DNA of 64,000 nucleotides from Apostichopus japonicus. Taxonomy: Eukaryota > Echinodermata > Holothuroidea > Aspidochirotida > Stichopodidae. This document shows, one piece after another, positions 23,401 to 35,400 of this stretch. The stretch is from assembly GCF_037975245.1 (NCBI RefSeq), contig NC_092562.1:29525554-29589553 (forward strand). The letters run 5' to 3'. Made by a program: the position numbers and the translations under genes. Numbering within the stretch: the stretch's first letter is position 1; each line of letters begins with the position of its first letter. The notes under the pieces are model-generated. The model did no database searches and was not told the origin of the DNA. It saw only the letters and a program-made list of their open reading frames with translations.

Positions 23401-25140
23401 TTAGAAAGTAGAACGCCCAATCTTTTAATCCACTTTTCAGCTTTGTTTCTAACTGTATTATGGTGTGCTAGTTGGTTTGAAAAATGGGCATGTACTGTAC
23501 TGTACATCAGTGATTTGTTAATAATGATATATTTTGTTAATTATACGGTTAAAATGGTTATTAACACAGTTAGTGATCTTCTGCAGTATCTCTTCACTTC
23601 CAACTTAACAAACAATAGTTACCAATGACCTGCAGCAGCTGTGAAAATATGCTGTAATATTACACAGATTTCAAATTACTACCAATATTGTTATTGGTAA
23701 TTGCTTATTCACTCCAGACATGGACATTGCAAATTTTTTGATATAACAGTTTATCCCAGGTAAGGTAGTTTTAGACCTACTGTACTGTTTGCACTTTCAA
23801 CCGTGCTGCTTGGTTTTTTTGATTGATTGATTAATTGATTCATTCAAAGATGGATGGTACAGATTTCAGACAAACAGGCAGCTGTGCAAATGTTAGATTT
23901 CCTGCCATACTACAGCAAATCACTGCAGTGTTTATTGAGATATTACTTGTTGTAGACTGTGCTCATGTACTGTACAGTTAGTCAGGGTATATTGTAAGTG
24001 TGTATAGTTGGGGACACCCACTCCCCTCACCCACTCCCCCACCAGCTCCACCCACCCCCACCCCATCTTATTGTATAAACTATACTTATAGTAGGCTGTA
24101 ATATGAATTAGATCAAGTAAGTGATGTCGTTGAATGCCTTGACCACTAGTACTGTACCATTGGAAACAGAGCTTGTGTTTCTACCAAGCTAAATGCCATT
24201 TGTTCTTTGAAGAATGGATTTAGGCAGAAATTGACTTTATATGTTCTTTTTATATCTAATCCAGGAAAAAAGATGATTTTGAGTGCTAATATTAGTGTTT
24301 CCATAACTATTTTTATTTCTAAGATATTCAGCTCTGATATCTGTGAAATGGTCCTTTAAGGCTAAATTGATGATGTCAGCTCCTAAGTGTTAATATTAAT
24401 GGATCCATTGTTATGTAAATTCTTAACCAAAACAAATGCTTTCAATATAGTACTAACAACTGAGCACCCTTGGGATAACATTCAAGACAATTTAGCCTTG
24501 AAAATGTTGTACAACATTGTAAGCATGCAATATGAGGCGATTAAAAGTCTGAGAAACTGACATGTATTAAATGGCATAGTCCAATCACATGAGTTGATGA
24601 ACCTCAGCTGTTTGAAGGGGTCATTTCTGAGACAAACTAAAAGTGGTTTTGAACAGCCTGCAAACATGTAGAAATTAATTTTGTGCCTGGCAGAGTAATC
24701 TTGTACAGGCTAATAGCAATTAAGCAGGTGTAAATACAGTCAGGCAATAGTACCTGGTTATCAGGGGGTGATAAAATTGGATTATTTCCTCTGTAGACGG
24801 ATGACCTTTTGCTAAATAATGAAATGAATTTTTCCCAATATCTTGGGATGGTTCAAATGCATAGAAAATAAAGTATCCATTATAATCTACATATTGTACT
24901 ATGACCAATGCTTTGAAGGTTTTAGACAAAGTCTACCATTAATGTTTTCATAATGCAAGACTTACATATTTATGATTCTGATAGGATGCTCATCAGTTGC
25001 CTGTTGTCTTTATTTTGGTGGACTACTTGAATGCCAGTCAGGTGATACATGATGCAATCAGACATCAACATCTGTTATCAATCCGTTTGGCACTTTATAC
25101 TCAATCACAATAATTTTTCACTATTTCACAGACTTTGGGA
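20479..25140. other. Intergenic DNA upstream of LMBRD2, no gene seen
   Basis: No reading frame here shows a recognisable domain or an exon-like splice setting. The lysine-rich 68-codon frame at 21783-21989 and the frames at 22714-23628 are unsupported. Small features include a perfect 8-bp hairpin at 20859-20880 (AATTGCGG/CCGCAATT), a poly-T run near 22123-22136, a short direct repeat ACTTCTCATAAGA at about 21215-21240, and a C-rich stretch near 24020-24066. Confidence 0.4.
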
Positions 25141-25161
25141 AGCATGTTAGGCACAGAAACA

Positions 25162-25169
25162 TGACGTCA
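25162..25169 (+). promoter_or_regulatory. Perfect CRE/ATF palindrome upstream of LMBRD2
   Basis: TGACGTCA lies 88 bp upstream of the LMBRD2 ATG, in the only GC-richer patch of the local flank. It matches the CREB/ATF consensus exactly and mirrors the arrangement at TIMM23. Function is inferred from position only. Confidence 0.5.
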
Positions 25170-25256
25170 CAGTAACGGACCTCTCAGAGGCGTGACCAGC
25201 GGAGTACCAGCTTGAGTTTTATTTATCCTTTGTAGCGATTCAGCCTCAGTGTCGTG

Positions 25257-28200
25257 ATGAGTGTGGGACCTCTAGTGGTAGAGATACTCTGTATCTTTGC
25301 CCTCTCAGCTTATCTGCTTCACAAGTATGGAGACTGGAGGAAACAGCATCCCTTAGTGACAATTATAGTCTTCATCTCGTGGTATTTCTCCTTCATCATC
25401 ATCTTTGTTCTTCCACTCGATGTCACCACAGTAAGTATGAAGTATTAAGTGGTACTTCTGTTAGTTTAAGTAGAGATGTATGGCTGATTGAATGTCACCA
25501 CAGTAAGTATGTCTGAAGGAGTATTCCACACTGTTAGTTTAACTAGAGATGACTGAGTGAATGTCACCACAGTAAGTATGCCTGAAGTGGTACTCCACAC
25601 TGTTAGTTTAACTAGAGATTGAATGTCACCACAGTAACATGCCTGAAGGAGTATTCCACACTGTGAGCTGAAAGCCCATGATCTTGTCCCTAACTAGTGA
25701 TGTATGACTGAATGATTATCACACAGTAAGTATGCCTGAAGGAGTGTTCCACACAGTTAGCTAAAAGCACAGTATCTTGTCCCTAACTAGTGATGTATGG
25801 CTGAGTGAATATTCACCTAGTTTAACTGGTTAAACCATCCATTACTCTAAGAAATGGATCACAGTAGGTGGTCTGTGATGTCATCAGAGAAGATGTTCTT
25901 CAAAAGCTTGGAAGTTCTTTTTATAATCTTCTTAAGTTCATGTGTTCTTGAAATGTGATACATTTGGACTGTTTATGTGAATCTGTCAAATGTTCTCTGC
26001 ATATAGAATTTCATCAAAATGCAACTTTTTTTTATAGAAATATTTGTATTTTCCTCCTTGGATATATGATTTAAATAATCTCAAGAAAAACATACAGTAC
26101 ATTTTCAGCTCTATTGCCATGATGTAATCATTCACCATGCTCAATGCCAGATGCATTCACAAAATATTACCAAATTTGAAAATTCATATCTTTGCCATGA
26201 AAAATTATGCGAGTTTGCAGAAAATTTCCGACACTATCGTTATTAGTTCAGTCAATGGCAGCCACAGGACCACCCCTTTACGAGCTCTGAAAAGCCCAGC
26301 CGATAAATTGAGAGCACAACCCAGCAACCCCCTCCATACCCCCCTCCCTCTCTCTCTCACTTAAATTATGACCTCTGATATGCATTGACAATGTCATGGA
26401 GACTGCTAAGCTTCCTTACTCACCAACCTCTAAGAGGTTGTAGTTTTTCCCAATCACTTATTAAAGTAGACCTGTAAGATGGCATTATGGGATGTCAAGA
26501 ACCCTTTGGAATCATCTTACTTGATGAATAACTTTACCAAATCAAAGGAACTGTACTAGTTACACTTATTTACTATGTTTGAGAACATTTTGTTAAAAAT
26601 ACAACTTGTTCCCCAGTTTATCCTAAAATCAGTGCAAAACCAGCAGTTTAAATAAAACATTGATCTGCCAATTGTTAGGCCTTTAGAACTTGTCATATTG
26701 CGAATCTAAAGTGTTTGCTTTGAACATAGCATGAGCACATGATTTTAATGTTGGGACATTGTACATTGAATTGTAATGTACAGTCCATAAACATATCAAT
26801 GTCACTGTTCACAAGTACAGTACCTATATCTCGGTCCCTATCAGTAATGTATATATTTCATTATTCCTCTTTTTGTTTTGTCACATTAAATCCTGTCATG
26901 CTTTAATTTATATCATAAATGTAATTTATGTATCAGAATCTCTGTTCTTAATTTATCCCCACATCGACTGTTTTTTTCACAATTTCTCCCAATTTGATTG
27001 CTTTTAGACATTTTACAAGCAGTGTGTGCATGATTCTGTGAAGCCAAGTACAGCGGCCCCTTCTAAATTAAACGAAATAGATACCACCCTTTGGGTTGAT
27101 CCCAAAGTAATAACAACAGAAGACGTCGTAGACTCAAATCGGATCCGAAGGGAATCCCCTCCGGTCAACGAATGTCATGAACCCTGGAGTTACGTACCTG
27201 AAAATATTCTACCTATCATCTGGTCCATAGTGTACTGGACATCTTATCTACTCACATGGTAAGCACTATCACATGATATGATCAAAACTAAGATTATAGT
27301 GTACTGGACATCTTATCTACTCACATGGTAAGCAGTATCACATGATATGATCTAAACTTAGATTTAGTGTACTGGACATCTTATCTACAAGCACTATCAC
27401 ATGATATGATCAAAATTAAGATTATAGTGTACTGGACATCTTATCTACTCACATACAAGCACTATCACATGATATGATCAAAACTAAGATTATAGTGTAC
27501 TGGATTATAGAGTAGATTATAGAGTGGATTATAGAGTACTGGAGTATAGTGTACTAAGATTATAGTGTACTATCTACAAGCACTATCACATCATATGATC
27601 AAAACTAAAATAATAGTGTACTGGACATATAATCTACTCACATGCTAAGCACTATCACATGATATGATCAAAACAGACTATAGTGTACTGGACATCTTAT
27701 CTACTCACATACAAGCACTATCACATGATATGATCAAAACTAAGATTATAGTGTACTGGACATCTTATCTACTCACATGGTAAGCACTATCACATGATAT
27801 GATCAAAACTAAGATTATAGTGTACTGGACATCTTATCTACTCACATGGTAAGCACTATCACATGATATGATCAAAACTAAGATTATAGTGTACTGGACA
27901 TCTTATCTACTCACATGGTAAGCACTATCACATGATATGATCAAAACTAAGATTATAGTGTACTGGACATCTTATCTACTCACATGGTAAGCACTATCAC
28001 ATGATATGATCAAAACTAAGATTATAGTGTACTGGACATCTTATCTACTCACATGGTAAGCACTATCACATGATATGATCAAAACTAAGATTATAGTGTA
28101 CTGGACATCTTATCTACTCACATGGTAAGCACCATCACATGATATGATCAAAACTAAGATTATAGTGTACTGGACATCTTATCTACTCACATGGTAAGCA

Positions 28201-29377
28201 CTATCACATGATATGATCAAAACTAAGATTATAGTGTACTGGACATCTTATCTACTCACATGGTAAGCACTATCACATGATATGATCAAAACTAAGATTA
28301 TAGTGTACTGGACATCTTATCTACTCACATGGTAAGCACTATCACATGATATGATCAAAACTAAGATTATAGTGTACTGGACATCTTATCTACTCACATG
28401 GTAAGCACTATCACATGATATGATCAAAACTAAGATTATAGTGTACTGGACATCTTATCTACTCACATACAAGCACTATCACATGATATGATCAAAACTA
28501 AGATTATAGTGTACTGGAAATCTTATCTACTCACATGGTAAGCAGTAACACATGATATGATCAAAACTAAGATTATGGATGGAAACCCTGGAATAAAAGG
28601 TTTCTGTTGACTTTGCAATCTGTAGCAAGTTTGACAGCTTTGAGATAAATTGATATGTTAAATCACCGGGTTGTGTTGGTCACTTCACCAAGCCTACTGA
28701 GTTTTACGGAAAATAAGTTTGCAATCAGTCTGACTGTGACACCATAATTTATTTTCACCCAATGAATCTAATATTTAGTTAATAACAGAACACTGACTGG
28801 GAAATTGATTTTCTCCTCTCTTATCTGTCTCCAAACATCATCTGTACTTTCCCATCTACCTAAACTACATGACCAGAAATCTTTCAGCACTGCGCCCTCT
28901 ATTTCTACTTCTGGGCACCGCCAACTTTTCTCCTCCTTTCCAAGCTACCAATCAGAAGTGTAAGCTACGTGACTTGCGGGATTTTCATACAAGAGCAAAG
29001 CAAGCAAAAAGGAAGAGAAAAGAAATTTGTTGGTCTTTCTAAATTACCAAGTTTAATTAGCGCTTAATTAACGACTCCAATATTTTTCCAAGTAAGGCTT
29101 TGTCCAGACAATCTTATAATACAAATATTTTCACAGTACTATGCAAGACAAGAAACAGACCTGAACAAAAGAAACTTTTGTGAAAGTCTTGAAGGAAAAT
29201 GAAACTGGAAAAAATGTATTCATCAGATACACTGAAATAAGGAAATATTTGTGGTGATGACAATATAGACATAGGTGTACGAGGTGGGGGGGCAGGGGGG
29301 GCAGACTGCCCCCCAAATTTCCAGAGGACAAGAAATTCGGGCAAAAGTCCTGAAAAATTCGGGCAGCCTAAGAGGGA

Positions 29378-29417
<40 letters not shown>

Positions 29418-32400
29418 TGCAGTAGCTTGCCCGAATCTTTTTCAAATTTTTGCCCGACAATTCTGTGGAGAGCGTTTTATGTTATTTGTTTTGTGACATT
29501 AATATTAATATAGGCCTAATGACTTTCTTTATTTAGCATCATGTTGCCAGAATATATCCGTGTAACACCACCGTAAGCGCAGCTCATCTGGGCTACCACT
29601 TTTTAACTAGTCAACTGTATACCTGGACATCCCCGACATGAGTGTATATAAGAAACGTTTTCTTGTTCATGGATGGTGGGGGGGGGGAGTGCCTACAAGC
29701 CTAGAAGTACAGGTTTATCATATTCTTTGTTATTTTTTATACTTTTTTTGTGAGCCAAATCTCACCCGACACAGCCACATTATCCCGCCTACGTGTCGTT
29801 GAACAACGTATGTTTTTCTGGAGGTAGCTGAGTACTGTGTTAAAATAATAAATACGGTACCGGTAACTAAATAGGAGCTTAAAAAATATACTGTCCTATT
29901 TTTCCCCTTCAAAGTGATGTTACCATTTTTTCTTCTTCTAATTTACCAAATTTTTGGGGAAGTGTAAATTTCTAAAACGTGAGATTATAAAAAAAAGAAT
30001 GTTTAGATGCAACTTGCAAGGCCTCAGAAGTGCCATTTCCGGCAGTCTGAGAGTCATTTTTTGCCAAAAAATTTCTTGTACGCTACGCGCCAACCGATGG
30101 TGGCGCTCCGCTTAGATAGTGTCACGGGAACTTTCGGGCACAAAAGTTTCTGCCCCCCCAAACTGAAATGATCCCGTACGCCTATGAATATAGATACCTG
30201 TACTAGAAGTATCTATAATGTTAGCATGTCACCACTAGTCATGAAAAATTAAAGGATTGCAGGGCAGGTTAATCCAAGCTTCAGTCATTCAAAGATCATG
30301 TATCATTTAATAGCTTGGTAGATGAAATATAAATACAAAATATTAAGATATTTCAAAATTCAATAGCACACAGCTGACGGCTACAAGAAATATTTTATAT
30401 TACAGTTTTTCATTTATTTGACTTTTCTACATTTCTAAATACAATAAAGATTCATATTGTAAGTGTCAAGTAGGCCCACAAATTGTTGTGAAAGGAGATA
30501 TTTTGAACTGTCCACAAGACATATAAACGCCATGAAAAATATAACACATTAATGCACTTTAAGCATGCAAAAATAAAGCACAATTACTAGCAATCTTGCT
30601 CCCCTGTCCAAATTATCAAAACATTCACCAGGGAATCTTCATTGCCCTGTTTATCTGAACCTTCACCAGTGCCATCTATCAGAATCATGGCCACCATTTT
30701 GAAAGTTGATATAAGATAATTAACGACCTTCCGAAATCTTTAAAATGTTGTATATTTCTCATAGGCAACTCACTTATGAGAGACTAGTTTTAAGTATTGT
30801 TCATTATCTGTGGCACTCATGTTGCAATTACATATATTTTGTTGTACATGCCAGTTGTCATAATATTAGCAACCCTCTTTAGCTATTAAACATCCAATGC
30901 ATACGAGTAATAATACACACCCAGTTGGGACATGTGTTCATATCCAATACCATGCTCTCAAAGCCATGGTATTGGCAGTACAAACAGTTCCAAACCTTGA
31001 TCGGATAGAAACATGATATTCATACTGCTGGTACTGACAATACGAGTGCTCTGAAGCGGGACACGACACTACAGTTTAGTAAAAAATTGTCCCAACTGGG
31101 TGAATAAATGTAAGGAACTTCATACTATCAGTATAAGTGCTTTGAAGCATTATATGAGAGTACAGTACTCAGAGATTTGTAATAGTATTAGAGAACTGTC
31201 CCCACTGGGCCGTACAAGTCCATAACATATTAATAATGTAGTCTTGATTATCGATTCGATCTGATTCTTGCTTTACAGGATTGTAATGCCAATGATGAAG
31301 TCTTATGTGTCTGCCGGTGCTTTCACCGTCAGAGGAAAATTGAAGGCCGCAGTGGTGGAGAATCTCATTTGGTATGGCAGTTATCTCCTAATATTTGGCG
31401 TATTCCTCATCTACGCGGCGGTCGACCCTAAGATTGAATTAGATATGTAAGTAGTACTGTACCGTTGGAATGTATTCGCTTATACTTTCAGCAATATCTC
31501 TCGATATTAAAAACATATAAAACAAGTGCAGTTTTGCTTGGTTCATGAAGCAATACTGTTACAAGTGTATGTGTGATCTTGAAGTGTTGTTGTTGTTGAG
31601 TGTGTTTCTTATGGGTGTTATTGTGTATTTTGGTATTGGAAAGTTGTTAAATATGTTCTTTTTTAAGGTGTTGTTTGATATTCCTGATTTAGAGGTTAGC
31701 CACATGTTCCTTTTGAAGATATCGATGGACAGAATTTGGGAACATGGTTCTGTAGAGGGTACCGTTAGGTCTATGGGATTTCTGGATTGAAGGTGTCCTT
31801 GGTTATGTACTGCAGTTTGATCCATTGGGAATGTTGCTATATTGTTATGTACGGTTATAAACTTTCAGCATGCAAGGATTTACTTCACTTTGATCACTTA
31901 CCTGTCTCCCCTCAACCTCAGCACTCTCTCTCTACCGTGTCTAGTGATCTGGTAACCTTTCAGCACCATTACCCTCTCTATGACCAGTTACTACCAATCA
32001 ATGACTCTCCTTCTCATTCTACCACCCTCCTTTTCTTTCCACCACCCAAAATGTCTGGAAATATGTCTTTCGTACAGGTGTCCAAAATCTTCAACTTCAG
32101 TGTGATTAACTTGTTTTTTTCCCCCTTTATCTGCAGACAAAACCTTCAGGTGATTGGGATCACTGCCAGTAACACATGGGGTCTGCTCCTGTTGGTATTA
32201 CTGCTGGGGTACGGCTTAGTGGAAGTACCCAGGAAGTACTGGTATCAGTCAAAGAAGGGATACCTCTTAAACTACATCTATTTTCAACTAGCTAAGTTGA
32301 GCACAGAGAAATCAGAGGCTGAGGAACATCTTGAGGATGTTCTGGAGGTAAAGCTCCCCCCCCCCCCCGAAACTCAGGATATGGTTACTTGAATGGAACT

Positions 32401-35400
32401 TAGTTTGGTTGGCTAAAACCCTTCAATTTTTCCCTGGAGTGGATCAAAGTGGTCTGTGAGATATCATGATGTCAAATGTTCTTCAAAAGCTTTATGTTCA
32501 TTTTAATAACTGGTCATCATTTTCAATGTTGCCTTAGCTGTCCATGTTCTCTGTAAATTCATCAAAATGCAACAACTTTGTAGAAATATAATTTTATTTC
32601 TGTGAATTATTCAAGTGAGTATTATCAAAATTAAAAATTATAAAAATTTCAGCTGAATTGCCGTAATGACATCAATCACTCTACTGTTGCCAGATGCCTT
32701 CACAATAATCAGTAGTTATTTTTTTTATTTTTTTTAATAATACAACCAAGTTTGAAAAAAACATGTGTTCTCCGTACAAAATGCTATGAGGATATGACTT
32801 TGAACAAGAGATGTAGAAAGTTTCCGAACACATTTGTAATTAGTAAATAAATATATATTTGTTTAATTTCAAAGTAGGATTTAAAAGATGTTGATAATTG
32901 ATTATCTTTATTTATATTCTTTATTTATTTGTTTGTTTTTTGTTTCCTATTGCAGGATGTCAGGAGGGTGTCAGATGTCATTAAATACAACCATGCCAGC
33001 AGAAAGAATGTTAATACCATCATCTCTAAATGTCCAGACACATTCCAAGATTCATTAGTTAAACACTTAGATGATTTTCAAGATTACGGCCAGAGGAAAG
33101 AACAGGTAGGAAGTATATTCTCAGAGCATTTTACGTTTGCTTTTTTATATCCAGTCATACCTCTCATGTTGTTACCTGCACCAAGGGAAAGCAGATTGAA
33201 AGCACAGAGGTTTCTTCCTAGAGAGGGACACCTCTGATATACAGGGAGATCCTTCTTGATAGTTACCGATAATTTAGTTTAGTTTTGTGACGTAAAGTGA
33301 TTGGTAGGTTCTCACTCTGGGAAAGGTTTTCAGTGCACTGCCAAAAGTAGAACAATGTCAATGGGTTTGAATATTTCTCGTTAAATGATGAGTTTAGACA
33401 GAAATTTATTGCTGATAATATCAAGTCAAATTGATAGTTGTATGTAACACAAAATATCGAGTGCAGGCCATGTTTCTAATTAAGTTTTCAATAGATTCAC
33501 CTCTATTACATCTTGAATCCCCCCTCTCCCCATCACCCTTTAGGAAAAACTTTATGATGACATCATCACCTCAACCCATGAGTAATTGTTAATGTTAATC
33601 TATGCCTTTATTCCATATTGTCAGTGGTGGTATTCTGGTATGAAATCCAACATGATTTGTCCTTGAGGACCTTGTTAATGACTTCTGTCTATTCAAGACT
33701 TCTACAAAATATGGAGCTGTTCCATGTAAATTTGAGTGTTGCTTCTATGACTGATAATCAAAGATGTAACCTAGCCAGTTTGATTGATGAGTCTGATGTT
33801 AACATAACGACTGACTTCTCAGATATGAGAATATTGGTATTAAGTTCTATCCTGCACTGCTAACATATTTTTCAATATCCTGTACCTTTGCAAAGAATTC
33901 TTTGATTTTGTCTAATGTTTTCATGAAAAACTGTCTCAAAAAGTGAGGCATCATAAGTAAAAGGCTGTGTGCATTGGTATTGTTGAAGCCTTACAAACAA
34001 ACAATACCCCATCCGCCTGTTTTGTAGTAACACTACCTCTTGCATCCACATTGGCAAAAAAAGATAATAATAAAGTCTTCCCTTTCATATTTCTAACAAC
34101 ATTTTGCACTTTGTCTAAACAGCATTGAGATGCTCTGTGTTTACATTTAACGTGTTGTTTGTTTGTTGTTGTTGGGGTTGTTTTTTTTAAATGGGTGTGT
34201 TTGTTTTTAATTATGTTTCATATTCTTGAAGTATTTCCAAAACAAACTTTCTCTGGAAAAAACTTGTAACTTTCTACAAATTGAAATCATAGGTCAAACT
34301 TACTCAAATTTCTCAGACTCTCAATTGATTTAATGAATTTAAAGGTAAAAATTTTTGGGAAAAATAGTTTTAGTCATCAGAGAAAACCTTAATGAAAAGC
34401 ATTTTTCCCCTCCTTTTTTCTCGTAAAAGCTAATATTATCAACTATGTTATCAACCTCTGTCCCTTAGCAACAGCTCAATATCTAACTTAATTAAGCCTT
34501 CCAATATATTTGCCATCTCCCAGAAAGAAATTTGAGGCTTCTTAATGACTCTTAATAATGTTTCACTTTACTTGTACTCATTTGCTTTTCTTTATTAAAA
34601 GACTGAACCAGTTATGGTAAGTAGCAATTGAACGCAACCTAACATGCTTATTTTTTTTGCAACCCACAGTTTTGCTTTGTGTAGCTTATAGAAGCCATTA
34701 CCCCCCCCCCCCCTTCCTTTAATGGTGTAACCAGGAAATTGATGATGGGGCTCTTCATAATTAAATAAGGAAGTTTATCCCATCAGTGAAGACCATAACA
34801 TGAACCAACGGTTATATATTACTAACTAAAGAAATCAGTTTACCTCTCAGAGCTGAGTTTGCAGAGCTGGAAAATTTGTTGTCACCAACAACACTTTGCC
34901 TGTTTTGTTATGAAACAATTTGTTACATATTAAAAAACTGAAATACAATGAAACACCAATCTTGGGTATAGACATATTTTCTTTGCCAATTTTACAATTC
35001 TGCCATTTTGTGTACAGTTTGGGCACAAAGTTGAATTAAAATAGCCCCAGTTATCACCAACTGCAATAATTAGCTATTCAAAAGGGAGCTAAACATTATT
35101 ACCGGGCTGGGGGGGGGGGGGATGGGAAGGAAATGGGAGGCTGGCTGTCTTATTGGTTGTACAGGGTGCCTAACCTGGTGGTGTTTTTGTCTCTACACAG
35201 CAATGTCATTTGATGTTCTTGTTGCACCATTGGTTTTTTGTTTTATTATTTATTTATTTATTAACTTACTTATTTATCCTCCTCCCCTAATTTAGCTTTC
35301 ACCTTATAACTCGCACATAACCACAATAACTTTGGCAAAAATAACAAACTAATGAAATACTGCTTATTCAGTACATCTTTGTGTTGTTTCTATTTTAATG

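Noticed and set aside
31545-31825. Opposed 80-codon frames in LMBRD2 intron 3
   Set aside because: The protein aligns across this intron with no gap, and the frames are shadows of each other.
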